From Paramecium sonneborni (taxonomy: Eukaryota > Ciliophora > Oligohymenophorea > Peniculida > Parameciidae): a stretch of DNA of 64,000 nt. The notes under the pieces were generated by a model. It worked only from the letters and a program-made list of their open reading frames with translations, had not been told where the DNA came from and made no database searches. Location: the NCBI GenBank assembly GCA_905182985.1, contig CAJJDN010000107.1, forward strand, positions 76,578-140,577, given 5' to 3'. This document shows positions 38,575 to 52,200 of the stretch, in pieces (the first letter of the stretch is position 1; the number at the start of each line of letters is the position of its first letter). The position numbers and the translations under genes were made by a program.

Positions 38575-40131
38575 ATGAAAAAAAAATTAAATCTATCATA
38601 AAAACCTTTATCATTCATCTAAATAGATGATAATGGAAGAAATTCTTATTGTAAAACTCATTGTTTAAGATACTAATAATTTGAATATAGAAATGGAAAT
38701 TGTTATATTTGTTGTGAATTAAAGGAATGCAATTAAGATAATGAACCATTAAGTAATGCTGAAATAGTAACACTATTAAAACAAATTTTGTCATAAACAA
38801 TTTCAGATGAATTTAAACAATAATAAAAGTAGAAGATAAATAATTATAGAGAAGATATAATAAAATCAATTGAACTTTATTGTGATAGAGTGATTCAAAA
38901 TTTAGAAAAGAATTGTGAATAACAAAATTAAATAAATTAAAAAATTAAGATTATTTTAGAAAATATTGAAAATCAAAATATCAATTAATTGGCATATGAG
39001 ATATTAAAAGCATAAGAGTTAGATTGTGTTAATATTAAAATAGGAGTAACAGCAGCATTAACTTAAGAATTTTATAGATTATTAATGAAAGGTGAAACTA
39101 CTTTGAATTGTATTTACTCTTTAACTTAGGATGATCAGAAGAATTAAAAAAATGAATACAATGTTTTAAAAAAATAGGTTGATCTTATTAAGATGAAAAC
39201 TATGTAATTTGTAAAACAGCATGAAATAAGTATTAAAAATTCAAAATAAAGTATAAAGAGAATTTATTAAGATATTAAAAACTAATAAATTATTGCTGTT
39301 AATTCTGGATAAGAATTAAATAATTAAATTACAATAATTAAACCTAGCTAATATAGTTTATTTGGATAATTTGAATCATTAAAGAATACTATAGCAGCAG
39401 AATCATTTTGTATAAGTCCAAGTGGTCAATTTTATGCTTGGGGAAATAATACAAAAGTTTAAATTTATTAATTGTAAACTAAAATTTATAAATAGATAAA
39501 TTGTCATTCAAATTTAGATTCAATTGTATTTAATATTGTTAATGAATTTGTTGTTAGTACTTAAGATTAGAAAATTAATTTTTGGGGATTGAATGATAAA
39601 AATTGGGAATTTTATTGTTCTTTTAATATGTTACCAGAAAGAGTACATGATTTAATATTTATTGAGAATGGAAATAAATTAATTTGTTAATCACTATAAA
39701 AGTTAACAATTTTAATTAAGGAAAATTAGAGTTGGATAATATTTTAATAAATACATTATAATTTTACTACAATAATATGGAATCAAATATATTCAATGCT
39801 AATAACCTTAAATTAAAAGGCTTAAATTTAAACTTGGTAAAGGAATAAAAAAGGATTATTTTAATTAATTTCAACAGAATGGGATCCTGAAAATAAATTG
39901 ATCAATTAAGAAATTAGTATTTTGTAAGCAAATGATGATGGTTCTTTGTTATTTTAAAGTCAAAAAAATAAATTAAAAGTTTGGTAAGTTTAAGAAGATG
40001 CAAGATTATAATAGATATTTGAATAAGAATTAGATGAGTAAAATACAATAATTACAAATGATTTTACTAATTTATTAGCCTAAAATGAAAAATCATTAAT
40101 ATGGTATGAATTAATAAGTGAAGATTAATGA
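38575..40131 (+). CDS. WD40-like protein with N-terminal Cys-rich motif
   Basis: 518 residues, no intron, exact codon multiple. Residues 20-60 contain a Cys/His cluster (SYCKTHCLRYQ, NGNCYICCELKECNQ) that may bind zinc. Residues 70-250 are predicted coiled coil. The C-terminal half is a series of beta-propeller-like strands: ESFCISPSGQFYAWGNNTKV, FVVSTQDQKINFWGLND, HDLIFIENGNKLICQS, LLFQSQKNKLKVWQVQ and LLAQNEKSLIWYEL, each with the x-x-W ending of a WD40 blade although GH/WD signatures are degenerate. Zinc-finger/coiled-coil/WD40 proteins of this layout are common in ciliates; a ligase-like or scaffolding role is inference. Confidence 0.75.
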
Positions 40132-40144
40132 AAATTATATTTAT

Positions 40145-41466
40145 TCATTATTTTAAATAAATTTACCATCTATAATTTTGATTATCAATAATTTCCTTTC
40201 CCACTCTACAATTTGATTTATAATCAACTTACAAACTAAAACGAAGATCGCCTTCAAAAATATGAGTATCATAATGAATATTGATAGTATTACCTAAATC
40301 AATTTCTTAGGATGGAGAAAATCCAATAACTCCACAAAATACTCCATATTTATAATACCAATAAACAGATCCTGCTTTACTTTTTCTAGCTACTTTAAAG
40401 TTTGAAGTATTTTATAATATTTCACTTGCATAATCAATTGAACAGAGAATAAGAAGATTTGGATCTTATTATTTGATTGCTCCTATACATATTAGAGATT
40501 TATCATTTGATAATTATTTCAAATGAACTAAATTCTATTTTGTTATTACTTTTGAAAAAGGATTATCAAAAATCATTTGAAATTAATTTACTGTCAATGC
40601 TTCTGTAGGATAATATTACAATATTTAACCTATTGGAAATTTCAATGAATTGCTCATTTATTAAATCTATTCATCACTCAACTATTAAGGTTTATAAGTT
40701 GATTTTAATGATTAATAAAGTGAAAAATTTTGATCTTATTTCTCTATTCTGGATTGAATATATTGAAGATTTTATTCTTCATTTTAGAATCCCACTATTA
40801 TTTCTTATCTAATTTAATTAATATATTGTATAAGATTTCTTAAACTCATTAACTAATTATCCATCAAATATTCACATTCTTCAATACACTAAGTATTATT
40901 CACAAACAAACTTGTATCAAATAATAATTTTCTAATATATCTTTCATATCCATATAAAGAGTTCTTTTGATTTAATAATCTAAAATAAAATAAAAAAAAT
41001 ACTTAATTACTCTAGGATTAAAGTGATCATTATTTACCTTATTTTTTAAATCTTTAGTCAATTATTCTAATTCTTCTTCATTTCTAAAATTATTTACAAA
41101 ATGATATTTTGCTTCAGCTTCTATTTTTTATTCACTTAATTATTTAGCCTGATTAGCTTCACTTTACATTTATTAGAGTTTTTCTTGAATTAACACAAAA
41201 CAAATATTTTATTGCTAACTTAAAAGTTGATATGTTTCTGATCTTTATTATTTCTAAAATTCTTATTATTCCTCTAATTAACAAGTCAAATCAGATAATT
41301 CAATAATTTTATGATTTTTATCATGTTCATTAAAACATTAAGTGCAAAGTGTTTTTTTAGAGTTACAATCATCATTTAAGCATAAACCTATTATTTGCAA
41401 ATTTTATTTTTTATGAGTTTCATTTGAACAAACAATTTTATTACCTAAAACTTAAGATTTCAACAT
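40145..41466 (-). CDS. B-box zinc-finger protein with beta-rich C-terminal domain
   Basis: Residues 10-60 form a B-box-type zinc finger: CSNETHKKQ, LCLNDDCNSKKTLCTQCF, NEHDKNHKII, with the Cys/His spacing of B-box 2. A coiled coil follows (CQLEEQQEFQKQQ to LEQLTKDL). The C-terminal 150 residues are beta-rich and aromatic (GSVYWYYKYGVFCGVIGF, HYDTHIFEGDLRFSLQV, KSNCRVGKEII), like the exposed-strand domain that ends many ciliate B-box and TLDc-like proteins. B-box/coiled-coil/beta-domain order resembles TRIM proteins without a RING. Convergent with the WD40 gene (13 bp apart). One or more introns around 40980-41040 and 40690 are not exactly placed. Confidence 0.65.
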
Positions 41467-42413
41467 TTTTTATAAAAATTAATATTAAAAGTTTATTAAT
41501 TTTACAATATGTGAATTCATATTGATCAATAACACTAAATACAAAATCTTCAAAGAAATTTTTAAGATTTGATTTTAACATCATTACTGATTTATATATC
41601 AATTCCACTTTATAGGAATTTTATTAATTTATTTAGAAGAACTTAGTATGTTTTAGTTTGTGAATTTAATAAGAATTAGTTTGTAATACAATATTATATC
41701 TCTCTATTGTAATGAAATCAAGAAAGATATAATTTAGAAGGGGAATAATTAATATATAAATCTTTAAAATAGGAAAGTTTTTTTCTTTAAAATTGATTTA
41801 GACTAATATTTATAGATTGAAAAAAAATAAATAAAAAAGAAGATCACATTTTTTAGTATTAATGATTAAATAAAAATATACCTAATTCTTATTTTAAAAG
41901 ATTTGAAGGAATCTTAAAATAATATTATTATTTATTTTTTTGAATGAGATTTAGCAATATATTTTGAAATTCTTAAAGTAAACTAATGGAAGAAAAAATT
42001 AATATTTCAATAATCACAAAAAATCATATAATTTTTTGGCTATCTGAATTTGTTTAGAATAAAAGGGTTCATATAATATTAAAAAATGAAAATAAAAATA
42101 ATTGATTAATATTTTGAATTAGAAATTATTAATATATAGAGGAATTGAAATTAAACCATGTTCCTAAAAGAAAATAATTAAATTTATTTTTTTATTAATA
42201 AATAAGTAGAATAAGTAATTTAAGATTTAAAAATAAAAATAAAATTGGAGAAAGGAATATAAAAATGTTTTGATTTTATGTGAATTGAAAAATAGATTAA
42301 TAATAGAGATTGAAATATTGATTTATAATCTTTGAATTGATTTTAAAAAATAGAAAATCAGAAAATAATAGAAATTTAGAAAATGAATAAATGTTATATT
42401 ATGATTAGAATAA
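41467..42413. other. A/T-rich region, no supported gene
   Basis: 947 bp upstream of the B-box gene and downstream of the Rab gene. A 39-codon plus-strand frame (start near 41986, MEEKINISIITKNHIIFW) is open but isolated. No RNA or repeat recognised. Confidence 0.45.
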
Positions 42414-43178
42414 TCAACAGCATCCTCCATCTTTTTATTTTTTCTAATTTGATGTATTAGCACTAAGTTTGGTCTATGATGGATTTGTATTGTATGATCT
42501 AAATAAATAAAAATTGAAAATTAAAATACCCTCCTTATTTAGCTTAAGATGATTGAGAACCACTTGGTGTAGAATTGGAAGATTTAGATGGTTGAGAAGC
42601 ATCTTTCTTTGCCATCAACTTTCTCGAGAGTTCAAGAAATGCATTATTTACATGATCTGCTGTCTTTGCACTACATTCCATAAATAGCATATTATGTGAT
42701 TTACAATACTCTTATGCTTTTGAACTTTCCACTCTTAAAAATTATAATACACAAAACTTACTATTTTTGTTCATCCAAATCATTTTTATTTCCTATTACT
42801 AATAATTAAACATTCTTTTCTCCATATGATTCAACTTCATGTAACCAAAATTTATCAATATCATCAAATGATTATCCTTAAGTGACATCATATACCATAA
42901 CTATTCCATCTGCCCCCTTGTTATAATAATTGATATATAACCTTGTAATATGCACTTGTTATTGTTCTAAATCTCTCTTATCCTGCAGTATCCCATATTT
43001 ATAATTTTACATTTTTGCCATCAATAGGCAAAGTTCTAAATCTAAAATCTACTCCAATTGTTGTTAAGTAAGACTCACTAAATTAATCATCAGCAAATCT
43101 CAATAATAAAGAACTCTTTCCTACACCAGAATTACCAATTATGACTAATTTGAACAAATAATCATATTCTTTGATCAT
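42414..43178 (-). CDS. Rab-family small GTPase (Rab1/Ypt1-like)
   Basis: 226 residues after introns of 25 (42917-42941), 28 and 31 nt; exact codon multiple. All G motifs are present: GNSGVGKSS (P-loop), [12 protein letters not shown] (switch I and the Rab-specific effector strand), [20 protein letters not shown] (G3 and switch II), GNKNDL (G4) and ECSAK (G5). The switch sequences are closest to Rab1/Rab8-type GTPases, so a role in secretory-pathway vesicle traffic is likely. Splicing of the last intron brings in KKQKDGGCC, a double-cysteine geranylgeranylation signal; without it the protein would lack a lipid anchor. The tail before it is Ser-rich. Confidence 0.93.
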
Positions 43179-43443
43179 TTATGATTTTTTTCTATATATT
43201 AAATATTTAAATATTTAATTATCATTCTAAGAACATTTATATTTCTCAATTACAAATAAAACATATCTATAATATATCTAATTCATTAATTTAGTATATA
43301 ATACATCAAAATCCTCTTTATTGTAATTATTATATTTATTTTATATCAAGATTAAGAATTATTTTACACTTTAAATCAAGTTTCTGTTTTAATTATAATA
43401 ATTATCGAAATTAAAATAATAGAAATAGACAAACAATCAAATC

Positions 43444-44527
43444 AAACATTTATTTAAGAAGTTACTTAATTTAATATTGAACAAAATTAGCGTAAAAAAT
43501 CAAATTTATACTTGAAAAGAAAATAAATTATCAAGATTGTTTTTAACAAAAGATAGAAAAAAAAATTAAATAATGTTAATGTTAAAAATGATACTTGATT
43601 TTAATGATAAATCCTCAGTAATAGTAAAGTTAATCACTTCAATAAAGAAATTATAATTATGCTATAAAAAAAGAACTAGAATATATTAATATAAAGATTT
43701 TAAAAAGTTGATAATTTGATGAATTTATTAATTTTCAAAAATATTTTAAGTTGTAACTATAATATACCAAAAATTTTAAAATTGTTTTTATGATATAGCT
43801 TTCATAAATAATTGATTGTATTTTTTATATAGATAATGCTGTCGAAGATATTTCTAAGGAATCTATTAAATAAACTAATTTAGTTCTTTAGTTTTTGAAA
43901 GATGATGAAATAAATTAAATTGACGAAATACAACAAAAAGTACAAACTTGATATTCAATATACTTTATAAAATTGGATACCTAAGTAGTTTTATCAAATT
44001 TCATTCATACGTTGGAAAATAACGTAAAATAAGTCAAATTATATAGCGTAAAATTTTTGTAAAAAATTAGAAAAATAAATATTTTTATTTTTAATTTTAA
44101 GAAAATAATGGAAGATATATTTGGTTAAAATATTAATCTTTTGGATTATAAATTTAAAATAGATAGAACACATAACAATATCTTTTAGGAGGAATGAAAA
44201 TATTAACAATTAGATTGAATTGTGTGTTTATCAAAAAAAAGCAGAATAGAATAATAGAATTATAGAATAATAAAATAATTTTAATTAAAATATTTTTGAA
44301 AAATAAATAGAGTAAAGTAATATGAAAGTAAACAGTAAGAAATAAAGATGAATTTCAAAATTTAAGATTAGAAAAACAATAATTATATAGTCTATTAAAT
44401 TTTCATTAAAAGGATTGTTATAGAATTTATAAAAATAAGAAAGCAGTTTTTCATTATATAAATCAAAGTATTAGATTGGGATCGAGTTTGTCTTTAATAA
44501 AATGTGTTGTTACATGTAAAATAAGTA
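43444..44527. repeat. direct duplication 2, copy A (1,084 bp)
   Basis: Repeated at 44529-45612 with the single N at 44528 between them. Both copies start AAACATTTATTTAAGAAG and end GTAAAATAAGTA, and I see no difference between them. The content is A/T-rich; a plus-strand fragment near 43833-43950 (DNAVEDISKESIKQTNLVL) looks weakly coding but is isolated. Confidence 0.92.
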
Positions 44528-44528
44528 N

Positions 44529-45612
44529 AAACATTTATTTAAGAAGTTACTTAATTTAATATTGAACAAAATTAGCGTAAAAAATCAAATTTATACTTGA
44601 AAAGAAAATAAATTATCAAGATTGTTTTTAACAAAAGATAGAAAAAAAAATTAAATAATGTTAATGTTAAAAATGATACTTGATTTTAATGATAAATCCT
44701 CAGTAATAGTAAAGTTAATCACTTCAATAAAGAAATTATAATTATGCTATAAAAAAAGAACTAGAATATATTAATATAAAGATTTTAAAAAGTTGATAAT
44801 TTGATGAATTTATTAATTTTCAAAAATATTTTAAGTTGTAACTATAATATACCAAAAATTTTAAAATTGTTTTTATGATATAGCTTTCATAAATAATTGA
44901 TTGTATTTTTTATATAGATAATGCTGTCGAAGATATTTCTAAGGAATCTATTAAATAAACTAATTTAGTTCTTTAGTTTTTGAAAGATGATGAAATAAAT
45001 TAAATTGACGAAATACAACAAAAAGTACAAACTTGATATTCAATATACTTTATAAAATTGGATACCTAAGTAGTTTTATCAAATTTCATTCATACGTTGG
45101 AAAATAACGTAAAATAAGTCAAATTATATAGCGTAAAATTTTTGTAAAAAATTAGAAAAATAAATATTTTTATTTTTAATTTTAAGAAAATAATGGAAGA
45201 TATATTTGGTTAAAATATTAATCTTTTGGATTATAAATTTAAAATAGATAGAACACATAACAATATCTTTTAGGAGGAATGAAAATATTAACAATTAGAT
45301 TGAATTGTGTGTTTATCAAAAAAAAGCAGAATAGAATAATAGAATTATAGAATAATAAAATAATTTTAATTAAAATATTTTTGAAAAATAAATAGAGTAA
45401 AGTAATATGAAAGTAAACAGTAAGAAATAAAGATGAATTTCAAAATTTAAGATTAGAAAAACAATAATTATATAGTCTATTAAATTTTCATTAAAAGGAT
45501 TGTTATAGAATTTATAAAAATAAGAAAGCAGTTTTTCATTATATAAATCAAAGTATTAGATTGGGATCGAGTTTGTCTTTAATAAAATGTGTTGTTACAT
45601 GTAAAATAAGTA
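44529..45612. repeat. direct duplication 2, copy B (1,084 bp)
   Basis: Second copy of 43444-44527 directly after the N at 44528. From 45613 the sequence is unique again. Same structure as the duplications at 29022 and 59404. Confidence 0.92.
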
Positions 45613-45888
45613 CACAAAAAAACGCTTCGTTTTAAGATAAGTAAAATAAATATTGTAAACATTTCTTGTAAATATCGTTATTAATAGGAAAATAGAGAGT
45701 GATTTAAATTTTTAATATGTTTATTAATAATCATAAAAGTGTGAATGTTAATGATTTAGTTCCTTTTGTAAAATTTCTTGATACTTAGATACTTAATTGA
45801 ATGAGAAATTAGATTATAAAGTGATATATCTTGTTTATATTATAAATAAGTTTATAATGACTGATTATATTAATTAATTTTGAAATCG

Positions 45889-47365
45889 ATGAGTTCATAA
45901 GTATGTTAATCAGGGCATTACACTCTTTATTAAGGAATTTTGGATTGTACACCAAATAGCAATTTTTGTGGATAATTTGCTTCATGTGTATAAACAACAA
46001 TTAATAATAAATTGGGATGTTGCAGAGAAGACTATTTGTATCCTAGTGCAGCAAATATAATTGTCTATATTCTCATAATCCCTATAATAGGAATTGGAAG
46101 CTTAGGAGCTTTAGGAGGTGAGATTGTAAAAATAATACATTAGGTGGCGTTGTCAAAAGGCCATTTTTAGAGGCAGCACTAAATTACAATTCAGGTCCTT
46201 CAGGAAATATAACTGCATGTCTTATGTTTGGAGCCTAATTAGTTAATCAAATCATTATAACATTCTAGAAGTATTAAAATTATGGAATTTAAGACATCCT
46301 TATCATCCGTAACGTCCTCTAGTAAATTATGAAGTAGGAATGATATATGCTTTGGCTATACCTCTTGCCATGTAATTTGGATAAGAATTAGCGAGTTATA
46401 TGCCTCTATTACCAGTTTTAACATTATAAATGATGTTTTTTATTGTCATTCTTCCAATTTGCTTATTATATGCAAAAAGACAAGAAATTGTAGAATAAGA
46501 AATAGATGAAGATTATACAGAGTCTCATTAATCTATGACAACAGATTTTAAAGGATCAATTTAAGATGAGGCTTAGGCTGCTTTAATATATAAATAATTT
46601 TTGGATGAATCCCATTAAACTCTACCTTTAATTCCAATTCTTATTACATTTGGAAGTTTTGCTGTTAACGAAGCAGTTATACTTTCACGATCTACACTTT
46701 ATTAAGTATCACCTTATTTTAATGTTAATGATTTACCATAACCAAAATAATTAAATCCATGTGATGTTTGGAATTTCTATATGATGATATTATTATTTGC
46801 AGTTAACATTTTGATAACAGGATCAGTTTTATTATTATTTAGAAAAAAAGAATTAATTAAAGATAGTGTTAGATATAAATTGAAAGAAAGATATTTTACT
46901 CCTACTAGAAGATTTTTCAAAATTTATGGAGCTGGATGCGCAACAGGATTTATTGCTGGATTTTTAGGTATGGCTGCAGGTTTAACTATGTTTGTAACAA
47001 TGGTTTAATTTGGTTTAGTTGCTGCATGTGCAGGAGCAACTGCTAACTTTGGTTATTTTATTGTATGTTTATAAGTTTTTGTATCATTAATGGTAGGAGA
47101 TTCAGATATGGGGGTTGGAAACTAATTCTTCTTTTATGGAATTGGAGTAATTTTATTATTTATTAATTTATAGATCGTAGGTGTTCTAGTCTTCACAAAT
47201 CTAGGCTATTATTATATTAACAAATATAAAATTGGGCATGTCTTATTTTATATTGATTTTGGAATTGTTGTTTTAAATATGGCTGGTAATATTGCATGGG
47301 GAATAGAATAAAATGACAGATTAGGATTTACTTAAATAGTCAATATAACGAATACCTGCTCATGA
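45889..47365 (+). CDS. TauE/SafE-like membrane transporter, paralogue 1
   Basis: 466-475 residues. Cys-rich N-terminal loop (MSSQVCQSGHYTLYQ, CTPNSNFCGQFASCV, GCC), then spans NIIVYILIIPIIGIGSLGAL, GVVKRPFLEAALNYNS (the TauE first-repeat motif), YALAIPLAMQFGQELA, LLPVLTLQMMFFIVIL, WNFYMMILLFAVNILITG and the second-repeat motif GAGCATGFIAGFLGMAAGLT with VAACAGATANFGYF. Two halves with the G-G-x-x-x-K-x-P and G-x-x-G-x-x-G signatures are the family hallmark; homologues export sulfite, sulfonates or other anions. Introns of 26 and 23 nt are clear; a third of 27 nt is optional. Its paralogue lies at 57465-59022. Confidence 0.85.
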
Positions 47366-48341
47366 TTTTATTTATTTATCATAACAATATTTATTTATGA
47401 ATAATATTTTTTCATTTTATTATTACAATCTATAAGAATTTATCTCAATGCTTAATTTGTATTATACGTATTCATTTCATTTCAAAACAATAGTATCTTT
47501 ATGGTTTGAATTATTTTATTATGTAAAAATTATTTTTATATAATTTTCTAATCAGATTATTCTCTATTTTTAAAAAGAATATTCTAACATATAATAGAAG
47601 AAAACTAAAAACAATTATAATTTAGCAATTGAAGAAATATAGTTATAAAATATTTTCTGTAGAAGTTTTCTAATATACAGAGATTTATCATGATTTTATA
47701 GAATATTCTTTTTGAAGTATGATGGTATTTAAAACTTGGATAAAGAAGAAATAATTGTTGTTAATAGTAAACTTGGATAAAGAAGAAATACTTTTATTAT
47801 AGTCATCATGATCCAAATAATAAATTTTTATATTTGCAAAAATGCAAGTAAACAAATTTTGATCCAGATTCTTTTTTAAATAAATATATCGTTTAAAATC
47901 ATAAAGATCTTAAGAATAGAGAATTTGTAAAGAGATTATCATAGGAAATCCTCTAAATGCAAATAAAATAAGTATTCAAAAAAGAAGGTTTTAATTTGTT
48001 AAGATTTAAATATTGCAACGATTAGATTTATTTTTTTTGAATCTTCTTTATAACATTGAAAAAAAAGCATGAATGAATTTCGTTTATATTTTACCCTAAA
48101 ATATTTATAAAATTGGGACATTAAAAGCAAAAAAACAGAAATACTTAGGTTGCTTTAGTTAAAATAAATACTTTATAATATTAAATAAAAAGTACTATTA
48201 CTTTAATAGATGAAAAGTTAATGCTTTTGCAATTGCAATTAATTAAGAGAGAATTTGTACTATCCAAAGAAAATTTTAGTATATGAGAATCTTTAATGCA
48301 AAAAATACTTGATAATGTGAGTTACTTTATATTTAATAATA
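47366..48341 (+). other. region with fragmentary coding signal
   Basis: 976 bp between the transporter and the OB-fold gene. A plus-strand frame 47771-48040 (TWIKKKYFYYSHHDPNNKF, FLNKYIVQNHKDLKNREFV, KKEGFNLLRFKYCNDQIYF) looks genuinely coding, and an upstream fragment around 47600-47710 (KLKTIIIQQLKKYSYKIFS) may be another exon. Between them a 22-bp word is repeated with a 37-bp period (47732 and 47769), which shifts the frame. No start codon or family could be assigned, so this is either a short divergent gene or a broken one. Confidence 0.4.
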
Positions 48342-49169
48342 ATGAATTTTAATATTAAGCGGATGTTTTCATATTAATTAAGTGAATAGAATCAATTGGT
48401 TATTGTTTTTGGATAAGTCTAAAATTGCTTCAAAGTAACACCCTAACAGTATTGCATTACTATTTCAGATAATTTTGGCAATATAGAGTTTTGGTGGCAT
48501 CATGATATTTCAATTGGTATTTATGTTGAAGTATTTGGTACATTCTAACAAAAGGTTCATAATGATTTAAAATTTAATAAGATATATGCGAAAAGAATAA
48601 GTATGTAATTTTAGTAAATAGAAATATTTGAGTCTTCAAATTTTTATATGCTTTGTTTTTTGGAAACAATTTTTGAGTAGAAGTAAGAAATAAAAGAAGG
48701 GAAGCAGCTTTAATTTTCTAAAAGAATTCAAGTAGTCGATCACTTTTAAGAATTGACTACAGAAATAGTTGTATACTACTTAAAAATAATTGGAGGTAAG
48801 TACCTAAAGAATGTGGAAATAGAGAATGATTTAGTTCTAAATCTGGTGGGAGAAGAATTTGAAGATTTCATCTATTCAGAGGAAGATTTGAAGATGTCAA
48901 TATATATTTTAGATAGTGTTGGTATTTTGAATGGTAATGTGGTGTGTAAATAGGAATTTTTTAACATTATAAATTTAGTAAAGACTATTTTAAGTGATGG
49001 AAAAGCAATAAATATAAAGGAATGTACAAAAAAAATAAATGATTATTATTTATTTAAAGGATATTAATTGTTTACAGAGGATATATCAGTGTGCATTTTT
49101 AATTTATTTCTCTTGAATTATATATGCATATAAGATTCAAATAATTCGATAATAATAAGAAAATAATGA
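48342..49169 (+). CDS. OB-fold protein resembling RPA2/Stn1
   Basis: 275 residues, intronless, exact codon multiple, start ATG 48342. The N-terminal 90 residues follow the OB-fold pattern of RPA32/Stn1: QLVIVFGQVQN (strand 1), QQYCITISDNFGNIEFWWHH (the dDgtG-I-x-x-x-w strand pair), GIYVEVFGTFQQ (G-x-x-V-x-V-x-G) and FNKIYAKRISM (last strand). The C-terminal half (FIYSEEDLKMSIYILDSVG, FFNIINLVKTILSDGKAI, CTKKINDYYLFKG) is helical and could be the winged-helix part seen in both proteins. Single-stranded-DNA binding in replication or at telomeres is likely; which of the two families applies is open. Confidence 0.6.
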
Positions 49170-49217
49170 CTACTTATATTTATTAAGAAATAATAATAAT
49201 AATTTATGATTTTTATA

Positions 49218-52200
49218 TCATTCTTCATTTTCCTAGATTAAATTGACAGATCCTTCGACTTGTAAGAATGTGGTACTTCCTTTGATAATTCTTCCTGAGT
49301 TAAATCCTTAATTAGCAAGTAGAGCAGATAGGATTCTATCTGGAGGAGGTGCAGGATCAACAGGCCATTCTCTAGGTTCTGGAGTTGTAGTGAATGCACC
49401 ATCTCCTATACCCAAATACCAATCAAAGGCTTCACCCTAAAGAGATAAGAAATGTGAATACATCAAATTATTTGCCATAACCATCTTCAGAGAAGAATAC
49501 ACTCAAATAATTGGGTACAAAATGATAGACATCTTCAAAGAGGTATGAATTAGATGTTTAATCGATTTAACGAATATATGCATAAGCCTATTTAAGATGG
49601 AATGAATATCCAAAGTAGAAGTAAGTCCATTTGCCCCAATATTTACCAATATCAAATTTCTTATCAACTAAAATATAAATAATAAAATATACTTGATCCT
49701 TAATCATCATCTATAGTTTCAATATCTCCATAATCATAAGTACTGAAATACCAGACACCTTTATCAATAAAGATAGAAAGAGTTCTATCTCCTGCATTAT
49801 CATTATCTGCTTAAATATCTGGTGTATTTTGAGTGACTCTTACAAGTGAAGTCCATTCAGTAACATTCTTTAATTTATTACCTTTGGCAAATCCATATAC
49901 ACTATATTCAAAGACACCACTATATTTTTCTTCATAAGATTTGAAAACTCTTTGAGTCATCTTTGCTTTTTCAACTTACACAGGTTCATTATCTTATTTA
50001 TCTTTATATGGTGGATAAGGTCTGAATTTAGGAACAATAACATTTAGTAAATCTTCACTTGAATCAATGTAACTGCTTTTACCCAAAAATGCTCTTGGAT
50101 CAAATAATTTACCTTAGAATGCTGAATGTCCAAATTCTTTCTTTCCTATAACAAGTCTAGCATAATCTCTTAATAACCAATGTTTAGCACTATCAATTTC
50201 AACTCTCTTTACAACATTTTGATGAGTTAGATATACATATCCAATACCTTTTGGTCCTGTTGGCATTCTCTTATAACAGAAATAAACAAAATTCCAATAT
50301 CCTTCTAATTCTTTATCAAATTTAGTTCCTGTTGTGATTTCATTCTTATCAAGAACAGCATCATAAGTACTAAACTTATATTCTCCTCTTCCTACAAAGG
50401 CTGATACAGTTCTATCTCCATTCTTTTAAGCATCTTCATATTAAGCATTTGTTGTAAATCTGAAAATAGAATGAGATTCAGCTTTCTCTAATAATATGAA
50501 TGGATAATTCATCAACCATCTTGTCCATAAACCTATACCATATTCATATATTGCTTCAATATCAGATCCTGGGAAATTACTTTCTGTAAATTCTACATCT
50601 AATGCTGGTTAATCATCTTTTGCAACAATTAAAGCATCACCATCATTTTATACAAAGAATTCAAAATAATTATTTAATTTATATGGAATCCATGCAGGTA
50701 AATCTACTTCTACTTCTACCTTATCAACATAATGCCAACATTATGTACTACCATAACAAGCATGAACATGTCTTGATTTACCAACAAAGTTCTTATTTAT
50801 TCCATCCTTTCCAAAATATACTGCCAAATATTTTGGTGAAAAATGCAATACCTTCTTTAATAAACCTCCTTTACTAATATCTGGAAAACCTAAGAACCAA
50901 CCTGCATATTCATCTTATCTTGAATATCCTACCCAAATATACATCCAAATTCCTCTGTATTCACCTAATGCTATATTTGTATTTCTATTCACTGTAAATT
51001 CACTATCAATAAAACCTATATCATATGTTCCGAATTCCATATCTCCACCTTTTTGAACTACTGATAAGGTTCTATCTCCTAACAAATCAGCATCTTTCAA
51101 AAATCCTACTTCATTATTTGTTAATCTAATAACTGTTTGAGCTTCAGTATCATCTAAACTACCATAATATTTGAACCATCCATAAACTGAATATTATTGA
51201 GTTTCTGTTGCTCCATCTTCATAAACAAAAGTTTCATAACTTTCAGTATCCTTATTATCAGCACCTTAAATTTCATAATCTTTAGTTCCTAATTCTTCAT
51301 CAACTGGAACCTTGTATTATTCAATCCATGTTTCATATTCATCAATTTCATTTATAAATGATCCTCTTCCAAATCTAACAACTGCATGAGCGATTCTTCC
51401 ATTAAATCCATAAACACTTGATGATTTCCATTATCCAACATAAAAACGTACATAATTGTTAGCAGGATCAGCATCAAATGGATCAAAAACTGTTCTTTAT
51501 ACTTACTTCAATTTATTGAAATTAACATAACCAACTGCTATTTATTTCAATTTTGAATAACTGAAATAAATGTAATTCCAATAACCATCTAAATTCTTTC
51601 CATAATTTACAGGTCTTGATGAACTAGCCCAGAATTCATAGTTTCCTTTTCCAATATATACAGCAAATTCAGCCTCATCTTAATCTGTGAATCCTAATCT
51701 TCCCACTAATATACGTTCAGGTTTTTCATAAATTCTAGAAGGATTTGTAATGAAGAATTTAGTCCACATACCGAAACCATATTCATAAACACCATCCGTA
51801 ATCCAATCTGGTTCATCATGAAGTAATGTGTCATATTCAGATTCAGTTTTGTGATTCATCCATTTTGCTTCATATGTCTTTAATTAAACTCCTGGCCATA
51901 ATTTAATCTTACCAATCTTATAATCATCAAAATCAGTAGCATGACCCCAAGCTCCTTTTCCAAATCTGATTGTTGTATATGCTGTCTTACCATGGAAGAA
52001 ATACTTTAATCCTTATCCCAAATACAATGCCCAATATTTAGCAACAACATGCCATCCTTTGAATTATTTTTCAGCTTTGCTTTCAGGCCATTCAATATAA
52101 TATTAGAAATCTCCATTATTGTATCCAAAGTATGCATATGTCCATAATTATTGGGATTCTTAAGCAATAGTAACTGTTTCAACAATGTCACTAAATTTGT

